In this document: piece by piece, positions 1 to 12,797 of the stretch
Position numbering within the stretch: position 1 is the first letter of the stretch
Layout of the letters: every line of letters begins with the position of its first letter
Source: Candidatus Paralachnospira sangeri
Lineage (GTDB): Bacteria; Bacillota; Clostridia; Lachnospirales; Lachnospiraceae
Assembly: GCA_904397815.1 (NCBI GenBank)
Contig: CAJFOT010000113.1
Coordinates: 16,642-80,641, forward strand
Length of the DNA: 64,000 nt
Reading direction: 5' to 3'
Notes under the pieces: generated by a model
Seen by the model: only the letters and a program-made list of their open reading frames with translations
What the model was told of the DNA's origin: nothing
Database searches by the model: none
Made by a program: the position numbers and the translations under genes

Positions 1-15
1 TCCGATGAATGGTAC

Positions 16-1302
16 ATGGGGCTTTTTTCACAGCTTCTTTTCACTGGCATTTATTTCGCCGTATCCAGGTTTGGAACGATCCGTGAGTGGCCGGCCTGGG
101 TGGCCGGCGCCGGCGGAGGACTGACCTTTCTTCTGGCGTATCTCCACAGATTCCGCATTGATCCCCTGGGACTGTATGAGGGAATATCCGACTATTATCA
201 GGTGCTCTTTCTCGGCACCATCGGACAGGCTACCTGGTATTCCAGCTACATCTGCGTTGTACTTCCGGTGATGATGGGCATCTATATGACCTGTCCTTAC
301 GGCCGGTCACTGCCGGGTCGACTGAAACAGCTGGCAGTCGGCGGATTCATTTTTCTGGGCTTTGCCACGTCTGTTACCCAGAACAGCGACAGCGTTTATA
401 TCGGACTGGGTCTGGCTCTTTTATTTCTTCTGTGGTTCGCCCTGGAAAACGGCCGAACATGGCGGCGTTATCTGGAAATTCTTCTGCTGGGATGCGGCGC
501 GGCCAAATTAACCGGTCTGCTCCAGACTGCTTTTCCCGAGCGGGTTCCTGATCTGGAGCCTCTTTCCATTTTTATTACCCAGAGTTCCCTGGGATGGATC
601 CTTCTCACTGTCCTGCTGCTGATCTATGCCCTCACGCTGGCAGCCGGCTGTTGCCTCAGTCTGCGGCAGCCGTCAGCTTCCGGAACCTGTTTTCCCATCC
701 GCACTCTGGTTCGCCGTTTTCGGCTTATCTTTTATGTTTTGATTGCTGCCTCTGTACTGGCGCTGCCGGTTCTGATGTGGATGGCTACCACAGGCCGCAT
801 ATCTGTCAGTACCGGTCTCTGGCAGCAGACCGGTTATCTGATATTCGACGAGGCCTGGGGCAGCGGTCGGGGTAAAACATGGCGCTATGCGGTGAAAATC
901 CTGAACGAATTTCCCCTTACCATGAAATTGTTCGGCTGCGGTCCTGACGCCATGACCTTCTATTCCGAAGCCTTGCATGCAAAAGAAATTGAAGCGATGT
1001 GGGGCGGACTCAGCCTGACCAACGCCCACAATGAATGGCTGACTGCTCTGATCGACTATGGCTTTATTGGCTTCGCTGCCTACCTTGTCATTTTTCTCTC
1101 ATCCCTGGCATGCATCATCAGAAGCTGGCGCCGCTGCCCGGTGCTGCTGGCTTTCGGTGCGGCCATTGTGGCTTATATGGGACATAATTTTTTCTGTTAT
1201 CAGCAGGCAGTGTGTACGCCTCTGATTTTTATCGCCATGGCTGCAGCGCAGCGTCTCAGCCGGGATGCCGGCGCAGCCGGAACACAGACCCAAAATCCAT
1301 AG
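16..1302 (+). CDS. O-antigen ligase-like polytopic membrane protein (start may lie upstream of the window)
   Basis: Multiple hydrophobic segments; late 'NAHNEWLTALIDYGFIGFAAYL' motif typical of the Wzy/O-antigen ligase family; ORF abuts the window edge. Confidence 0.7.
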   Translation: MGLFSQLLFTGIYFAVSRFGTIREWPAWVAGAGGGLTFLLAYLHRFRIDPLGLYEGISDYYQVLFLGTIGQATWYSSYICVVLPVMMGIYMTCPYGRSLPGRLKQLAVGGFIFLGFATSVTQNSDSVYIGLGLALLFLLWFALENGRTWRRYLEILLLGCGAAKLTGLLQTAFPERVPDLEPLSIFITQSSLGWILLTVLLLIYALTLAAGCCLSLRQPSASGTCFPIRTLVRRFRLIFYVLIAASVLALPVLMWMATTGRISVSTGLWQQTGYLIFDEAWGSGRGKTWRYAVKILNEFPLTMKLFGCGPDAMTFYSEALHAKEIEAMWGGLSLTNAHNEWLTALIDYGFIGFAAYLVIFLSSLACIIRSWRRCPVLLAFGAAIVAYMGHNFFCYQQAVCTPLIFIAMAAAQRLSRDAGAAGTQTQNP

Positions 1303-1369
1303 CCATTTTCTCCTGCCTGTGTTATAATAACAATGGCATATTTTCTATTGCAATTGGAGGGACACAAAT

Positions 1370-2215
1370 ATGACAAATAAAGAAATGACCGCTGAACAGC
1401 TTCTGATACAGGCGGAAGGTCTGATGCAGGATGTCCATAACTTTGAATGTCAGTTAATGGTATCCGTTACCCTTTTAGGCAAGGATCAGCGCATTATCGA
1501 AAACCAGTTAAGCAATCATTCTGTCATTTTTCAGGACAAAGCCAAAGTCGAGATCGCAACCCGTTTCTACGGCATGGACCTGGCTCAGACATCCTACTGG
1601 GTGACAGAAGGAGAACATTATTATGAATATTCCAGCGACAGCCAGGGATGGAAGCGAAACGAATACAGGCAGGGGAATTTTCTGAGTTATCTGGAATCCT
1701 TCTATATGCTCCTGAATTTCCCGTCCTTTTTCAGAGATAAAAAATCCTTTGAGATAATCGGTACTGACACAGTCAATGGACGCAGCTGCATCGCCCTGAG
1801 GGGAATCATACCGGGCGAATTCAGCAAGCCGGTCCTCAGTCTGGTCGCCAGCATGACCCTGCTGAGTATCCTGACCGATGATGAATCATTTTATGAAGAC
1901 ATGCCTGATATTCCGATTCATGCTTATCTGGATGAAGAAACCGGCCATGTAGTCAAGCTGGTATTCAGTCTGAAAGAAGCGGAAGAAAAAATACTGGACA
2001 ATGCTTACGGCCCCGACCAGCCCCGGCCGATGGCCGGTATCTGGGGTGCCGTATCCACACTGGTCTACCAAAATTATGGACAGGCACCAGATTTCCGGAT
2101 TCCGGACGAAGTGCTGAAAAATTATGTGGATATCAGCCCGCAGAATCCGGCTGAGGAAACACACAGTCATTCGCATGACGATGGCAGCTGCGAATGCGGC
2201 TGTCACAACCATTAA
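1370..2215 (+). CDS. Hypothetical LolA/DUF6612-like protein with a His/Cys-rich C-terminal tail
   Basis: Good RBS (ggaggg); 281 aa; ends ETHSHSHDDGSCECGCHNH. Confidence 0.6.
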   Translation: MTNKEMTAEQLLIQAEGLMQDVHNFECQLMVSVTLLGKDQRIIENQLSNHSVIFQDKAKVEIATRFYGMDLAQTSYWVTEGEHYYEYSSDSQGWKRNEYRQGNFLSYLESFYMLLNFPSFFRDKKSFEIIGTDTVNGRSCIALRGIIPGEFSKPVLSLVASMTLLSILTDDESFYEDMPDIPIHAYLDEETGHVVKLVFSLKEAEEKILDNAYGPDQPRPMAGIWGAVSTLVYQNYGQAPDFRIPDEVLKNYVDISPQNPAEETHSHSHDDGSCECGCHNH

Positions 2216-2225
2216 AACAGAATTC

Positions 2226-2286
2226 AGGTCCGTTTTTCGGCATCAGGCTTTTCTCAAAAATATGCCCTGTCCTGAAAAACGGACCT
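2226..2286. terminator. Bidirectional intrinsic terminator between convergent genes
   Basis: Perfect 13-bp inverted repeat AGGTCCGTTTTTC (2226-2238) / GAAAAACGGACCT (2274-2286). Confidence 0.7.
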
Positions 2287-2290
2287 TCCT

Positions 2291-3130
2291 TTATTTTTTC
2301 TCTATCGCGTCTTCCGTCTGTCTGATTTTTCCTTCTTTCATCAGCCTTCCCACCGCACGTTTAAAAGCATTTTTGCTGAGGCCGAATTCTTTCTGGATCA
2401 CCAGAGGGGCTGTTCTATCGGTAAAAGGCATGACGCCGCCCCGTTCTTCCAAATATTTCATAATCAGTTCCGCATCTGCATCCATCTGAAGATAGGCTTT
2501 ATCCCGCAGGGTCAGATTTAGTTTTCCATCAGGACGGACGCTGAGGATTCTGGCATGTACGATATCTCCTGCTTTTTTGTTCTGGAAAAATTCCTGCCGG
2601 GGAATCATGCCATGATATTTATTTTCCACTGCCACCAGCGCGCCCAGCTCCGGTTTTACCTCATAAATCGTACCGGTTACGTACTGCCCCTTCTGAAACA
2701 GCCCTTCCGGCGCAGGTTCCAGAAGGTTGTATACCTTCATCGTTGCGCAGAGCCGGTCGCTTTTATCAATATACAATGTGACCAGACACAGATCACCTGT
2801 ATGGATTTTATGGGTTTGCTCTTTAAATGGAAGAAATAAATCTTTATCAAGGCCCCAGTCCAGGAAAGCGCCGATGGTGCTCAGCTGTGCTACCCGCAGC
2901 AGCGCCAGCCCGCCCAGTTCCAGCTTGGCTTTCTGAGTGGTAGCTACCAGTCTGTCCTCTGAATCCTTGTAGATAAAAACTTCCAGTGTATCGCCTTTTT
3001 TATACCCCTGATTCAGATATTTTTTGGGGAGAAGCACCTCTTCCCTGCTGTCATCCGGCCCCAAATAAGCACCATGCTCTGTGGTCCGTTTCCATATCAG
3101 CTGCTGTGTTTTTCCTAACTCTATTTTCAC
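2291..3130 (-). CDS. S1-like RNA-binding protein, CvfB family
   Basis: Tandem S1-like domains and C-terminal winged helix (EFGLSKNAFKRAVGRLMKEGKI). Confidence 0.85.
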   Translation of the reverse strand: MKIELGKTQQLIWKRTTEHGAYLGPDDSREEVLLPKKYLNQGYKKGDTLEVFIYKDSEDRLVATTQKAKLELGGLALLRVAQLSTIGAFLDWGLDKDLFLPFKEQTHKIHTGDLCLVTLYIDKSDRLCATMKVYNLLEPAPEGLFQKGQYVTGTIYEVKPELGALVAVENKYHGMIPRQEFFQNKKAGDIVHARILSVRPDGKLNLTLRDKAYLQMDADAELIMKYLEERGGVMPFTDRTAPLVIQKEFGLSKNAFKRAVGRLMKEGKIRQTEDAIEKK

Positions 3131-3155
3131 TTTTTTTCTCCTTCGTTTTGATCTG

Positions 3156-3866
3156 TCATTCTTCTGCTTCTACCACCGCATAAGGATTTCCTTTTTCATC
3201 TGCCAGCACCACCCAGTACACTCCTTCTTCTTCCAGCACAGAAGGATAAATCTGATCGCCCATGACTGCCGCTGTTTTATACTCTACCTGCAGTCTGCGG
3301 CAGCGGAAATCTTCCGGCAGGTACTCCCAGGCCATCAGCGGATAACAGCTGTTATTGACATGATGATTGGTGTCGATCTCATGCCGTCTTACCGGAAAAG
3401 AGGGCAAAGATATAAATGTACGGTCCCTGGGTATTTTGATCTTTCTGTCACGGTATTCCATATCCAGCCGGGTCTCCTGGCCATAGGCCGCCACATCTTC
3501 AGGATTGGCCTTCACCGGATGGCCGGTATCGGTATTTACATAAACCCAGACAGAATTGGCTTTCACCGCATAATCTCCCTGGCTGTCTTTTATAAAAAAA
3601 TTTCTCAGGCCGAAAAATCCTCTGAAATCATACGGAAACGTACCGATCTCTATCTCCTCGCCAAAATCCGGATATCGGGTCACCTCAATCTGCCAGGAAT
3701 TCAGCAGCCATGCCCGATGCTTCTCCTTGAGCGCGTCAATACCGATATGCACCGCCTCTGACTGGAAAGTGCTGCAATCCTGAAAATAATTAATGATGCT
3801 GTACATCGTCAGCTTTTCATCATTTCCGATCTCACTGTAACGTACTCTGCCGCGAAATGTATACAT
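3156..3866 (-). CDS. Acyl-ACP thioesterase family protein
   Basis: Hot-dog fold pattern: RVRYSEIGNDEKLT..., HEIDTNHHVNNSCY. Confidence 0.85.
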   Translation of the reverse strand: MYTFRGRVRYSEIGNDEKLTMYSIINYFQDCSTFQSEAVHIGIDALKEKHRAWLLNSWQIEVTRYPDFGEEIEIGTFPYDFRGFFGLRNFFIKDSQGDYAVKANSVWVYVNTDTGHPVKANPEDVAAYGQETRLDMEYRDRKIKIPRDRTFISLPSFPVRRHEIDTNHHVNNSCYPLMAWEYLPEDFRCRRLQVEYKTAAVMGDQIYPSVLEEEGVYWVVLADEKGNPYAVVEAEE

Positions 3867-3880
3867 ATTTCATCCTTTCT

Positions 3881-4927
3881 TCATCTGTACGAGACGCGCT
3901 CACAAGTCTCGGCGCAAGATCCGGGGAGGGTTCTTTCATCTGATAAAATCTCCCGGAACACTCTCATAACATTTTTATAAAATATTTTTTCAATTTCGGA
4001 TTCAGAAAAACCGGCCCTGCCCATTGCCTCAGCCAGCTGCTGCATCATGGAGCAGTCTCTGATTTCCACCTCACAGTCTATCCCGTCAAAATCTGTTCCC
4101 AGACCTACGCAGTCCATTCCCCCCACATTGGTCATATACCGGATCTGCGCCACCATATCCTCTGTTTTGCTCAGAGACAGGGTCTTTCCCCCGGCTGCGT
4201 CCAGAAACCGGCTGTAGAAATTAATACCGGCCACACCGCCCCGATCCGCCAGACACCTGATCATATCATCCGTCAGGTTTCTCGGATGGGGCGCCAACAC
4301 CCGGGCATTGGAATGACTGGCAATAAACGGCTGGGCGGTGTGACGGGCCACATCCCAAAAGCCATCGTCAGAAAGGTGGGAAACATCTATGATGATACCC
4401 AGCCGTTCCATTTCTTCCAGAAATGCAATGCCCTGATCTTTCAGTCCTCTGCCTCCTGAATGCCCTGCTTCCTGTCCTCCGCCGGACAGCTGCGGATAAG
4501 CCAGTTCATTTTCAAAATTCCATGTCAGAGTCAGCATCCGCACTCCCAGACGGTAAAAGGTACGCAGCAGGCTGACATTTCCCCGGCACAGCCCGCCGCC
4601 TTCGACAGACAGCATGGCAGACAGTTTTCCTTCGGCCCAATTTTTCTCGATCTGATCCGCCGCGGTCACCGGCCGGATCAGATCCTGATTTTTTTCCATC
4701 TCCTGCCAGAACAGATCCGCCTGTTCCAGCCCCGATTCCAGAGGATCTTTCTCATCCGCATCAGAAAATATGGCAAAAGTCTGTACCATATATCCCCCTG
4801 CCTTCATCTTCTCCAAATCGATATGGCATCTGCTGCGCCGCAGTTCTGCGTCCTTTCCCATCCGCCTTAACAGCTGGAGCATCGACAATGTGTCGCAGTG
4901 CATATCCGCCACTCTTACAGCCCCCAT
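3881..4927 (-). CDS. Membrane dipeptidase (peptidase M19)
   Basis: DMHCDT, SVEGG, IDVSHLSDDGFWDV, GLGTDFDGID motifs; start re-assigned to 4927 (RBS ggaggaaaagag) instead of the track's 5158. Confidence 0.85.
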   Translation of the reverse strand: MGAVRVADMHCDTLSMLQLLRRMGKDAELRRSRCHIDLEKMKAGGYMVQTFAIFSDADEKDPLESGLEQADLFWQEMEKNQDLIRPVTAADQIEKNWAEGKLSAMLSVEGGGLCRGNVSLLRTFYRLGVRMLTLTWNFENELAYPQLSGGGQEAGHSGGRGLKDQGIAFLEEMERLGIIIDVSHLSDDGFWDVARHTAQPFIASHSNARVLAPHPRNLTDDMIRCLADRGGVAGINFYSRFLDAAGGKTLSLSKTEDMVAQIRYMTNVGGMDCVGLGTDFDGIDCEVEIRDCSMMQQLAEAMGRAGFSESEIEKIFYKNVMRVFREILSDERTLPGSCAETCERVSYR

Positions 4928-4995
4928 CTCTTTTCCTCCTCCATCCTTTTGATCCGGCCGCCGCGCCGCCCTGCCGCGCCCTGTATGCCTGCTTC

Positions 4996-6558
4996 TTACA
5001 AAAGAGGCGCAAAGACACGCAGCACCATCTGGAACAATCCTTTCCAGAAACCCGGCGTACAGTCCCGCTCTGTAATCTGCCGGCTTTTTTCCTGGGTTTC
5101 CAGAAAATCCCTCTTCACCTGTGCCACCACAGGCGACTCGAAGAAGTAGGTGCCGCATTCAAAATGCAGATACAGGCTTCGGTAATCCGTGTTAATGGTT
5201 CCCACTGTAGCAATTTTATCGTCGGAAACAAAACATTTGCCGTGGACGAAGCCCGGCGTATATTCATAGATTTTCACCCCATAGCGGATTAAGCCCTCAT
5301 AATAGGACTGCGTCAGCAGAAAGACAGCCTTTTTGTCCGGGATTCCCGGCGTGATGATCCGTACATCCACCTGCCGCTTGGCCGCCAGCGTCAGCGCCGT
5401 GACCATATCATGATCCACAATCAGATAAGGGGTAAAAATATAAACATATTTCTGTGCCTGATTAATAATATTCAGGTATACATTCTCACCTGTCGTCTCA
5501 TTGTCCAGAGGGGTATCCCCATAGGGCTGAATATACCCGGTTCCGTCAAAGGGCTCCGGATGCCAGACACGGGGACGGAACCGCTCATAATTATAATCCT
5601 CCGGCCGAAAAGCGTTCCACATATCCAGGAACATCACCGTATAATTCCAGACCGCCTCCCCCTTCAGCATGAATCCATTGTCCTTCCAATGACCATATTT
5701 CACGATCGTATTGATATATTCATCTGCCAGATTGATGCCGCCGCTGAAGGCGGTATGGCCGTCAATCACCATAATCTTTCTGTGATCCCGGTTATTCATC
5801 ACAACGGAAAAAATCGGCACAAAGGGATTAAAGGCAAAGGAGCGGATTCCCATCTCTTCCAGCTCCCAGTGATAATCGCTGGGAAGGCTGGTGGGCAGGC
5901 AGCCGATATCATCATAAATCAGACGCACATCCACCCCTTCCTTTACCTTTTCTTTCAGGATATCCAGAATCCCCTTCCACATATTATCATTGGCGATAAT
6001 GAAATATTCCATAAAGATAAAGTGTTCTGCCTTTTTCAGTTCTTCCAGCATCACCGGATAAACATCGTCTCCCAGAGGATAATAAACTGCCTCTGTGTTT
6101 TTGTACACCGGATAGCCGGTATAATTCAGATATTTGCATTGTCCCGCCACATAAGCGTCTTTTTCCTCTATCTCTCTTAAAATCTCAGGACTCTGAATCA
6201 GCAGACCTTTTGATTTTCTGGCAGCCATATCCAGCTTTCTCCGCATCTTCCTGGCCGGACGCTTTGTCCCCAGAGTCAGATACAGCAGGCCGCCCAGCAG
6301 CGGCAGCGCCATTACTGCCATAATCCATGGGATCTTCAGATCCGGGTTCTGATCCTTGCTGACAATCACCAGAACCACTACCACGCTGAGCACAGAGAAA
6401 AATATAGTGATCGGCACCGAATAATTGGCCAGTTCCCAGAACAGGATAATATACCAGGCAAACTGGAGCACCAGACAGGTACCGAAAATCACGATACGAT
6501 TCATAAAAAGCTTCAGTATCTTCACAAAATGCCTCCTTCGTAACAGCAGTGACAACAA
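4996..6558 (-). CDS. cls: Cardiolipin synthase (two PLD/HKD motifs)
   Basis: N-terminal TM pair plus DHRKIMVIDG and VHGKCFVSDD motifs; start may be a GTG slightly downstream. Confidence 0.9.
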   Translation of the reverse strand: MLSLLLRRRHFVKILKLFMNRIVIFGTCLVLQFAWYIILFWELANYSVPITIFFSVLSVVVVLVIVSKDQNPDLKIPWIMAVMALPLLGGLLYLTLGTKRPARKMRRKLDMAARKSKGLLIQSPEILREIEEKDAYVAGQCKYLNYTGYPVYKNTEAVYYPLGDDVYPVMLEELKKAEHFIFMEYFIIANDNMWKGILDILKEKVKEGVDVRLIYDDIGCLPTSLPSDYHWELEEMGIRSFAFNPFVPIFSVVMNNRDHRKIMVIDGHTAFSGGINLADEYINTIVKYGHWKDNGFMLKGEAVWNYTVMFLDMWNAFRPEDYNYERFRPRVWHPEPFDGTGYIQPYGDTPLDNETTGENVYLNIINQAQKYVYIFTPYLIVDHDMVTALTLAAKRQVDVRIITPGIPDKKAVFLLTQSYYEGLIRYGVKIYEYTPGFVHGKCFVSDDKIATVGTINTDYRSLYLHFECGTYFFESPVVAQVKRDFLETQEKSRQITERDCTPGFWKGLFQMVLRVFAPLL

Positions 6559-6636
6559 TCACTGTGTTAATCATAATATATCCTGAGAAAAGACGCAAGA
6601 CCAGGCCCGTCAAAAAATAGGGGTCTGGTCTTAATT

Positions 6637-7053
6637 TCAGTGCATATTATATTTACTTGAAATCCGCAGTCTGGACATCGCTCTGGCCAATGCCGCCTGA
6701 GTCTGATGGTATTCCTGAATGCTCTGCTTCTGCCGCAGCTGTTCTTCCGCCCTCTCCATGGCCAGCTGGGCACGCTTCACATCGATATCCTCCGGCCGCT
6801 CTGCCGTATCCGCCAGCACTGTCACCCGGTTATTGGCAATCTGGACGAAACCCACACCCACAGCCGCCTCGATCCAGCTTCCCTCCTCTGTCTGGAGCCG
6901 CAGATCCCCGGCGGTAATGGCAATTACCATATTTTCATGATGGGCCAGGATGCCGATCTCCCCGTCCACAGCCGGTATAATCAGCTGGATACATTTTCCG
7001 TCATAAAAAATCTTATCACTGGCGATTACCCGCAGTGTAAACGTACTGCCCAT
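6637..7053 (-). CDS. atpC: F1 ATP synthase epsilon subunit
   Basis: FTLRVIASDKIFYDGKC...GEIGILAHHENM; last gene of the atp operon. Confidence 0.95.
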   Translation of the reverse strand: MGSTFTLRVIASDKIFYDGKCIQLIIPAVDGEIGILAHHENMVIAITAGDLRLQTEEGSWIEAAVGVGFVQIANNRVTVLADTAERPEDIDVKRAQLAMERAEEQLRQKQSIQEYHQTQAALARAMSRLRISSKYNMH

Positions 7054-7078
7054 AAGATGATCACTCCTCTGACCGGCG

Positions 7079-9411
<2,333 letters not shown>

Positions 9412-9422
9412 ATCCTGTCACC

Positions 9423-11228
9423 TTACTTATTATGAAAATCTGCCGCTTCATTCTGATCCGGCAGCACTGCCTGAACATATTCCCTTGCCACAGCCAGAAC
9501 CCGCTCTGTCAGTTCATCTGTCAGTTCTTTCTTTTCCTCTATCTCCCGGCCGATCTCAGGATGGGATGTCTCAAAATAGTCCAGCATCCCTTTCTGGAAT
9601 TCCTTCATCTTCGGCCGTTCTACATTCAGCATCACCTTGTGGGTAGCCGCCAGCAGCGTGATCACCTGCTCATGCATACTCATGGGATTGCACAGAGGCT
9701 GCTTCAGCAGTTCCATCAGTCCGTTTCCATACTGGAGCTGCTCTTTGGTAGAAGCGTCCAGATCAGAACTGAACTGGGTGAACACCTCCATCTCGCGGAA
9801 CTGGGCCAGATCGATACGGATGCTGCCCGATGCCTTCTTCATCGCCTTTGTCTGCGCCGCTCCGCCTACACGGGAAACTGACAGACCGACATTTACCGCA
9901 GGCCGCATACCGGCGAAGAACAGGTCGCTCTCCAGGAAAATCTGACCGTCAGTAATGGAAATCACATTGGTAGGAATATATGCAGACACATCTCCCTCCT
10001 GGGTTTCAATAATAGGAAGGGCTGTGATTGACCCGCCTCCCAGCTCATCGCTCAGCCGGCTGGAACGCTCCAGCAGACGAGAATGAAGATAAAATACATC
10101 GCCGGGATAAGCCTCACGCCCGGGAGAGCGCTCCAGCAGCAGGGACAGCGCCCGGTAAGCCACTGCATGCTTCGACAGATCATCATAGACAATCAGCACA
10201 TCTTTTCCCTGATACATGAAATATTCCGCCAGCGCTGTGCCGGAATAGGGAGCCACATACTGGAGGGATGCCGGGTCACTGGCTGTCGCTGACAGAACAA
10301 TCGTATAATCCATGGCATTATGAGTCCGCAACGTATTGACGATCTTCGCCACAGTTGATGCCTTCTGTCCGATAGCCACATAGATACAGATCACATCCTT
10401 CCCCTTCTGGTTCAGGATGGCATCCACCGCAATGGAAGTTTTTCCTGTCTGCCGGTCACCGATAATCAGCTCTCTCTGCCCCCGGCCAATAGGGAACATA
10501 GAGTCAATAGCCAGAATGCCCGTTTCCAGCGGCACGCTGACAGACTTTCTGTCTACGATACCAGGCGCCTCATGTTCAATCGGACGGTATTCACTGCTTT
10601 CGATCTCACCTCTTCCGTCAATGGGCGCCCCCAGAGCATCTATAATTCTGCCGAGAAAAGCATCTCCTACCGGTACTCCGGCCATTTTGCCGGTGCGCAC
10701 CACCCGGGATCCCTCCCGGATTTCGCTGTCCCGGCCAAAAAGAATGCATCCGGTTTCTTCCCGCCGGATATCCTGCACCATGGCTTTTACTCCATTGTCA
10801 AAAAGAAGGATCTCTCCATACATGGCATGGTGAATCCCTTCTACGATAGCAATTCCGTCACCCACCCAGGTTACAAATCCCACTTCCTGACTGGATGCTG
10901 TCTCGCCCTGAAAATCCTCTATCCTGCCTCTGAGGATGGGGATGATATCTTTCATTTCTGTGGCTTTCTCACGGCCGGACCCGGAGAACATCTGCTGTTT
11001 CAGCTGTCTTAACTGTCCTCTGGCACTGAAGTCAAACTCCATGCTGTCAGCCCGGAGAATAAATCCGCTGATCAGACCGGGCTCTTCCTCCATGACCAGA
11101 TTCACACTGCCGCAGCCGGTTTTTCTCCGGAGAAATTCTTTCATCTGCTGTACCTGTTCTTCCGAGGGAGCCGTCACATACAGCAAAACCGCGTTCAAGG
11201 TTTCCTGCTTAATTTCCTCTTGCTTCAT
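9423..11228 (-). CDS. atpA: F1 ATP synthase alpha subunit with an N-terminal delta-subunit (OSCP) C-terminal domain
   Basis: First ~80 aa match the delta C-terminal domain ([20 protein letters not shown]...[29 protein letters not shown]); then canonical alpha ([18 protein letters not shown]...GDRQTGKTS). Start taken at ATG 11228 behind AGGTGG. Confidence 0.9.
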   Translation of the reverse strand: MKQEEIKQETLNAVLLYVTAPSEEQVQQMKEFLRRKTGCGSVNLVMEEEPGLISGFILRADSMEFDFSARGQLRQLKQQMFSGSGREKATEMKDIIPILRGRIEDFQGETASSQEVGFVTWVGDGIAIVEGIHHAMYGEILLFDNGVKAMVQDIRREETGCILFGRDSEIREGSRVVRTGKMAGVPVGDAFLGRIIDALGAPIDGRGEIESSEYRPIEHEAPGIVDRKSVSVPLETGILAIDSMFPIGRGQRELIIGDRQTGKTSIAVDAILNQKGKDVICIYVAIGQKASTVAKIVNTLRTHNAMDYTIVLSATASDPASLQYVAPYSGTALAEYFMYQGKDVLIVYDDLSKHAVAYRALSLLLERSPGREAYPGDVFYLHSRLLERSSRLSDELGGGSITALPIIETQEGDVSAYIPTNVISITDGQIFLESDLFFAGMRPAVNVGLSVSRVGGAAQTKAMKKASGSIRIDLAQFREMEVFTQFSSDLDASTKEQLQYGNGLMELLKQPLCNPMSMHEQVITLLAATHKVMLNVERPKMKEFQKGMLDYFETSHPEIGREIEEKKELTDELTERVLAVAREYVQAVLPDQNEAADFHNK

Positions 11229-11712
11229 TCGAACCACCTGCTTCTGATAAAAATGCGTCATAGATCATCTGATCCTCTGCCGGGCTGTTCTTTTCCTTCA
11301 GGATTTTCTCCGCGGCGTCTACGGCCAGAGAAGCAATCTCTGACTCCATCTCTTTCAATGCTTTTTTCTTTTCCTCATCAATGGCCGCCTGCGCTTTCGC
11401 AATCATCTGTCCCGCCTGGGCACCGGCTTCGTCCACAATACGCTGATATTCCGCCTGACCGTCCGCTTTCGCCTGATCCAGAATTTTAACAGACGTTTCC
11501 TTCGCCTCACTGAGGGATTTTTCATACTGTGCCTTCATATCCAGCGCTTTCTTCTCCGCTTCACCGGCAGAAGCAAACTGGCTGTCAATCAGCGCTTTTC
11601 GCTGTTCCATCACCTGGATCACACGGCCGAATAAAAACTTTTTCATTAATAAATAAAGCACCAGAAGGTTCACCACTGTCCACAGGATGTTCCAGAAATC
11701 AATTCTCAGCAC
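11209..11712 (-). CDS. atpF: FO ATP synthase b subunit
   Basis: Single N-terminal TM, long amphipathic helix; 3' end overlaps the delta/alpha fusion by about 20 nt. Confidence 0.95.
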   Translation of the reverse strand: MLRIDFWNILWTVVNLLVLYLLMKKFLFGRVIQVMEQRKALIDSQFASAGEAEKKALDMKAQYEKSLSEAKETSVKILDQAKADGQAEYQRIVDEAGAQAGQMIAKAQAAIDEEKKKALKEMESEIASLAVDAAEKILKEKNSPAEDQMIYDAFLSEAGGSNEARGN

Positions 11713-11738
11713 TTTATTTCACCTGCCTTTCTCTGTCA

Positions 11739-11963
11739 TCAGCCTAAGAATAAGATAATTAACAGCGCAATTACGAAACCATAGATAGCGGTTGCCTCCG
11801 CCAGGGCGCAGCCCAGCAGCAGGGACTTGCTGATTTTACTCTCCGCCTCAGGCTGTCTGGCGATTGCGTCCACCGCCTTTGCCGTAGCGATTCCGATGCC
11901 GATACCTGCTCCAATACCTGTCAATACTGCGATACCTGCTCCAAATGCGATTAATGTAGACAT
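11739..11963 (-). CDS. atpE: FO ATP synthase c subunit
   Basis: Two-helix hairpin with ARQPEA loop and ALAEATAIYGFVIALLI carboxylate helix. Confidence 0.97.
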   Translation of the reverse strand: MSTLIAFGAGIAVLTGIGAGIGIGIATAKAVDAIARQPEAESKISKSLLLGCALAEATAIYGFVIALLIILFLG

Positions 11964-12030
11964 AATGTAATTTCTCCTTTTCTTTCAGATTTTCCGGGAA
12001 ACAGCCTCTATAGCCCGGCCTTCCCATTAT

Positions 12031-12720
12031 TTAGTCATCGATAGATTCTTTAATAAAAAGTGATGTCAGAAACACAAACACATAAGCCTGAATAAATCCG
12101 TCAAAAATATCAAAATAAAGGCTGAAGGGAATGGGGATGATCGCCGGTATGATCATCTTAATCAGCTCCATAACAACAAACGCTCCCAGCACATTGCCGA
12201 ACAGACGCATGCATAATGATAAGGGACGGATAAAAAGCTCCAGAATATTAATCGGGGTAACAATCGCCACCGGTTCCGTGAAGCTTTTCAGCCATTTTTT
12301 AACACCTTTCTCGTGTACACCTGCATACTCAATCAGCACAATACTCATCAGTGCCAGAGCCGCAGTCACATTCAAATCCTTCGTGGGGGATTTAAAGCCA
12401 AACAGGCCGATAATATTGGCAATACCGATATAAATCACCACCGTACACAGATAGGGAATATACCTTCTGCCCTTTCCACCTAAAATGCTGTCGAAAAAAT
12501 TGTACAGAAAACTGACGCCGGCTTCCAGCAGCAGCTGTTTTTTCCCCGGGGACTCTACCTTCAGGTTTCTCGCCAGCAGGATGGCCAGCAGAACCATAAC
12601 CGCCATAATGATCCATGTCACCACAACAGATTCAAATATTTCGATTCCGCCGAATACAGGTATGGTAAACACAGTCTCACAATTCAGCTCTTCCATGAGT
12701 CTTTCAGCCAAATTTTCCAT
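12031..12720 (-). CDS. atpB: FO ATP synthase a subunit
   Basis: SLCMRLFGNVLGAFVVMELI motif; start set at MENLAERLM behind ggaggg. Confidence 0.95.
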   Translation of the reverse strand: MENLAERLMEELNCETVFTIPVFGGIEIFESVVVTWIIMAVMVLLAILLARNLKVESPGKKQLLLEAGVSFLYNFFDSILGGKGRRYIPYLCTVVIYIGIANIIGLFGFKSPTKDLNVTAALALMSIVLIEYAGVHEKGVKKWLKSFTEPVAIVTPINILELFIRPLSLCMRLFGNVLGAFVVMELIKMIIPAIIPIPFSLYFDIFDGFIQAYVFVFLTSLFIKESIDD

Positions 12721-12797
12721 CTTCTGTCTCCCTTCCTTCCTCGTAGTATTCTTTATGTCAGAAAATATCTTAAGTTCATTTATTTTACTTGTCAACA

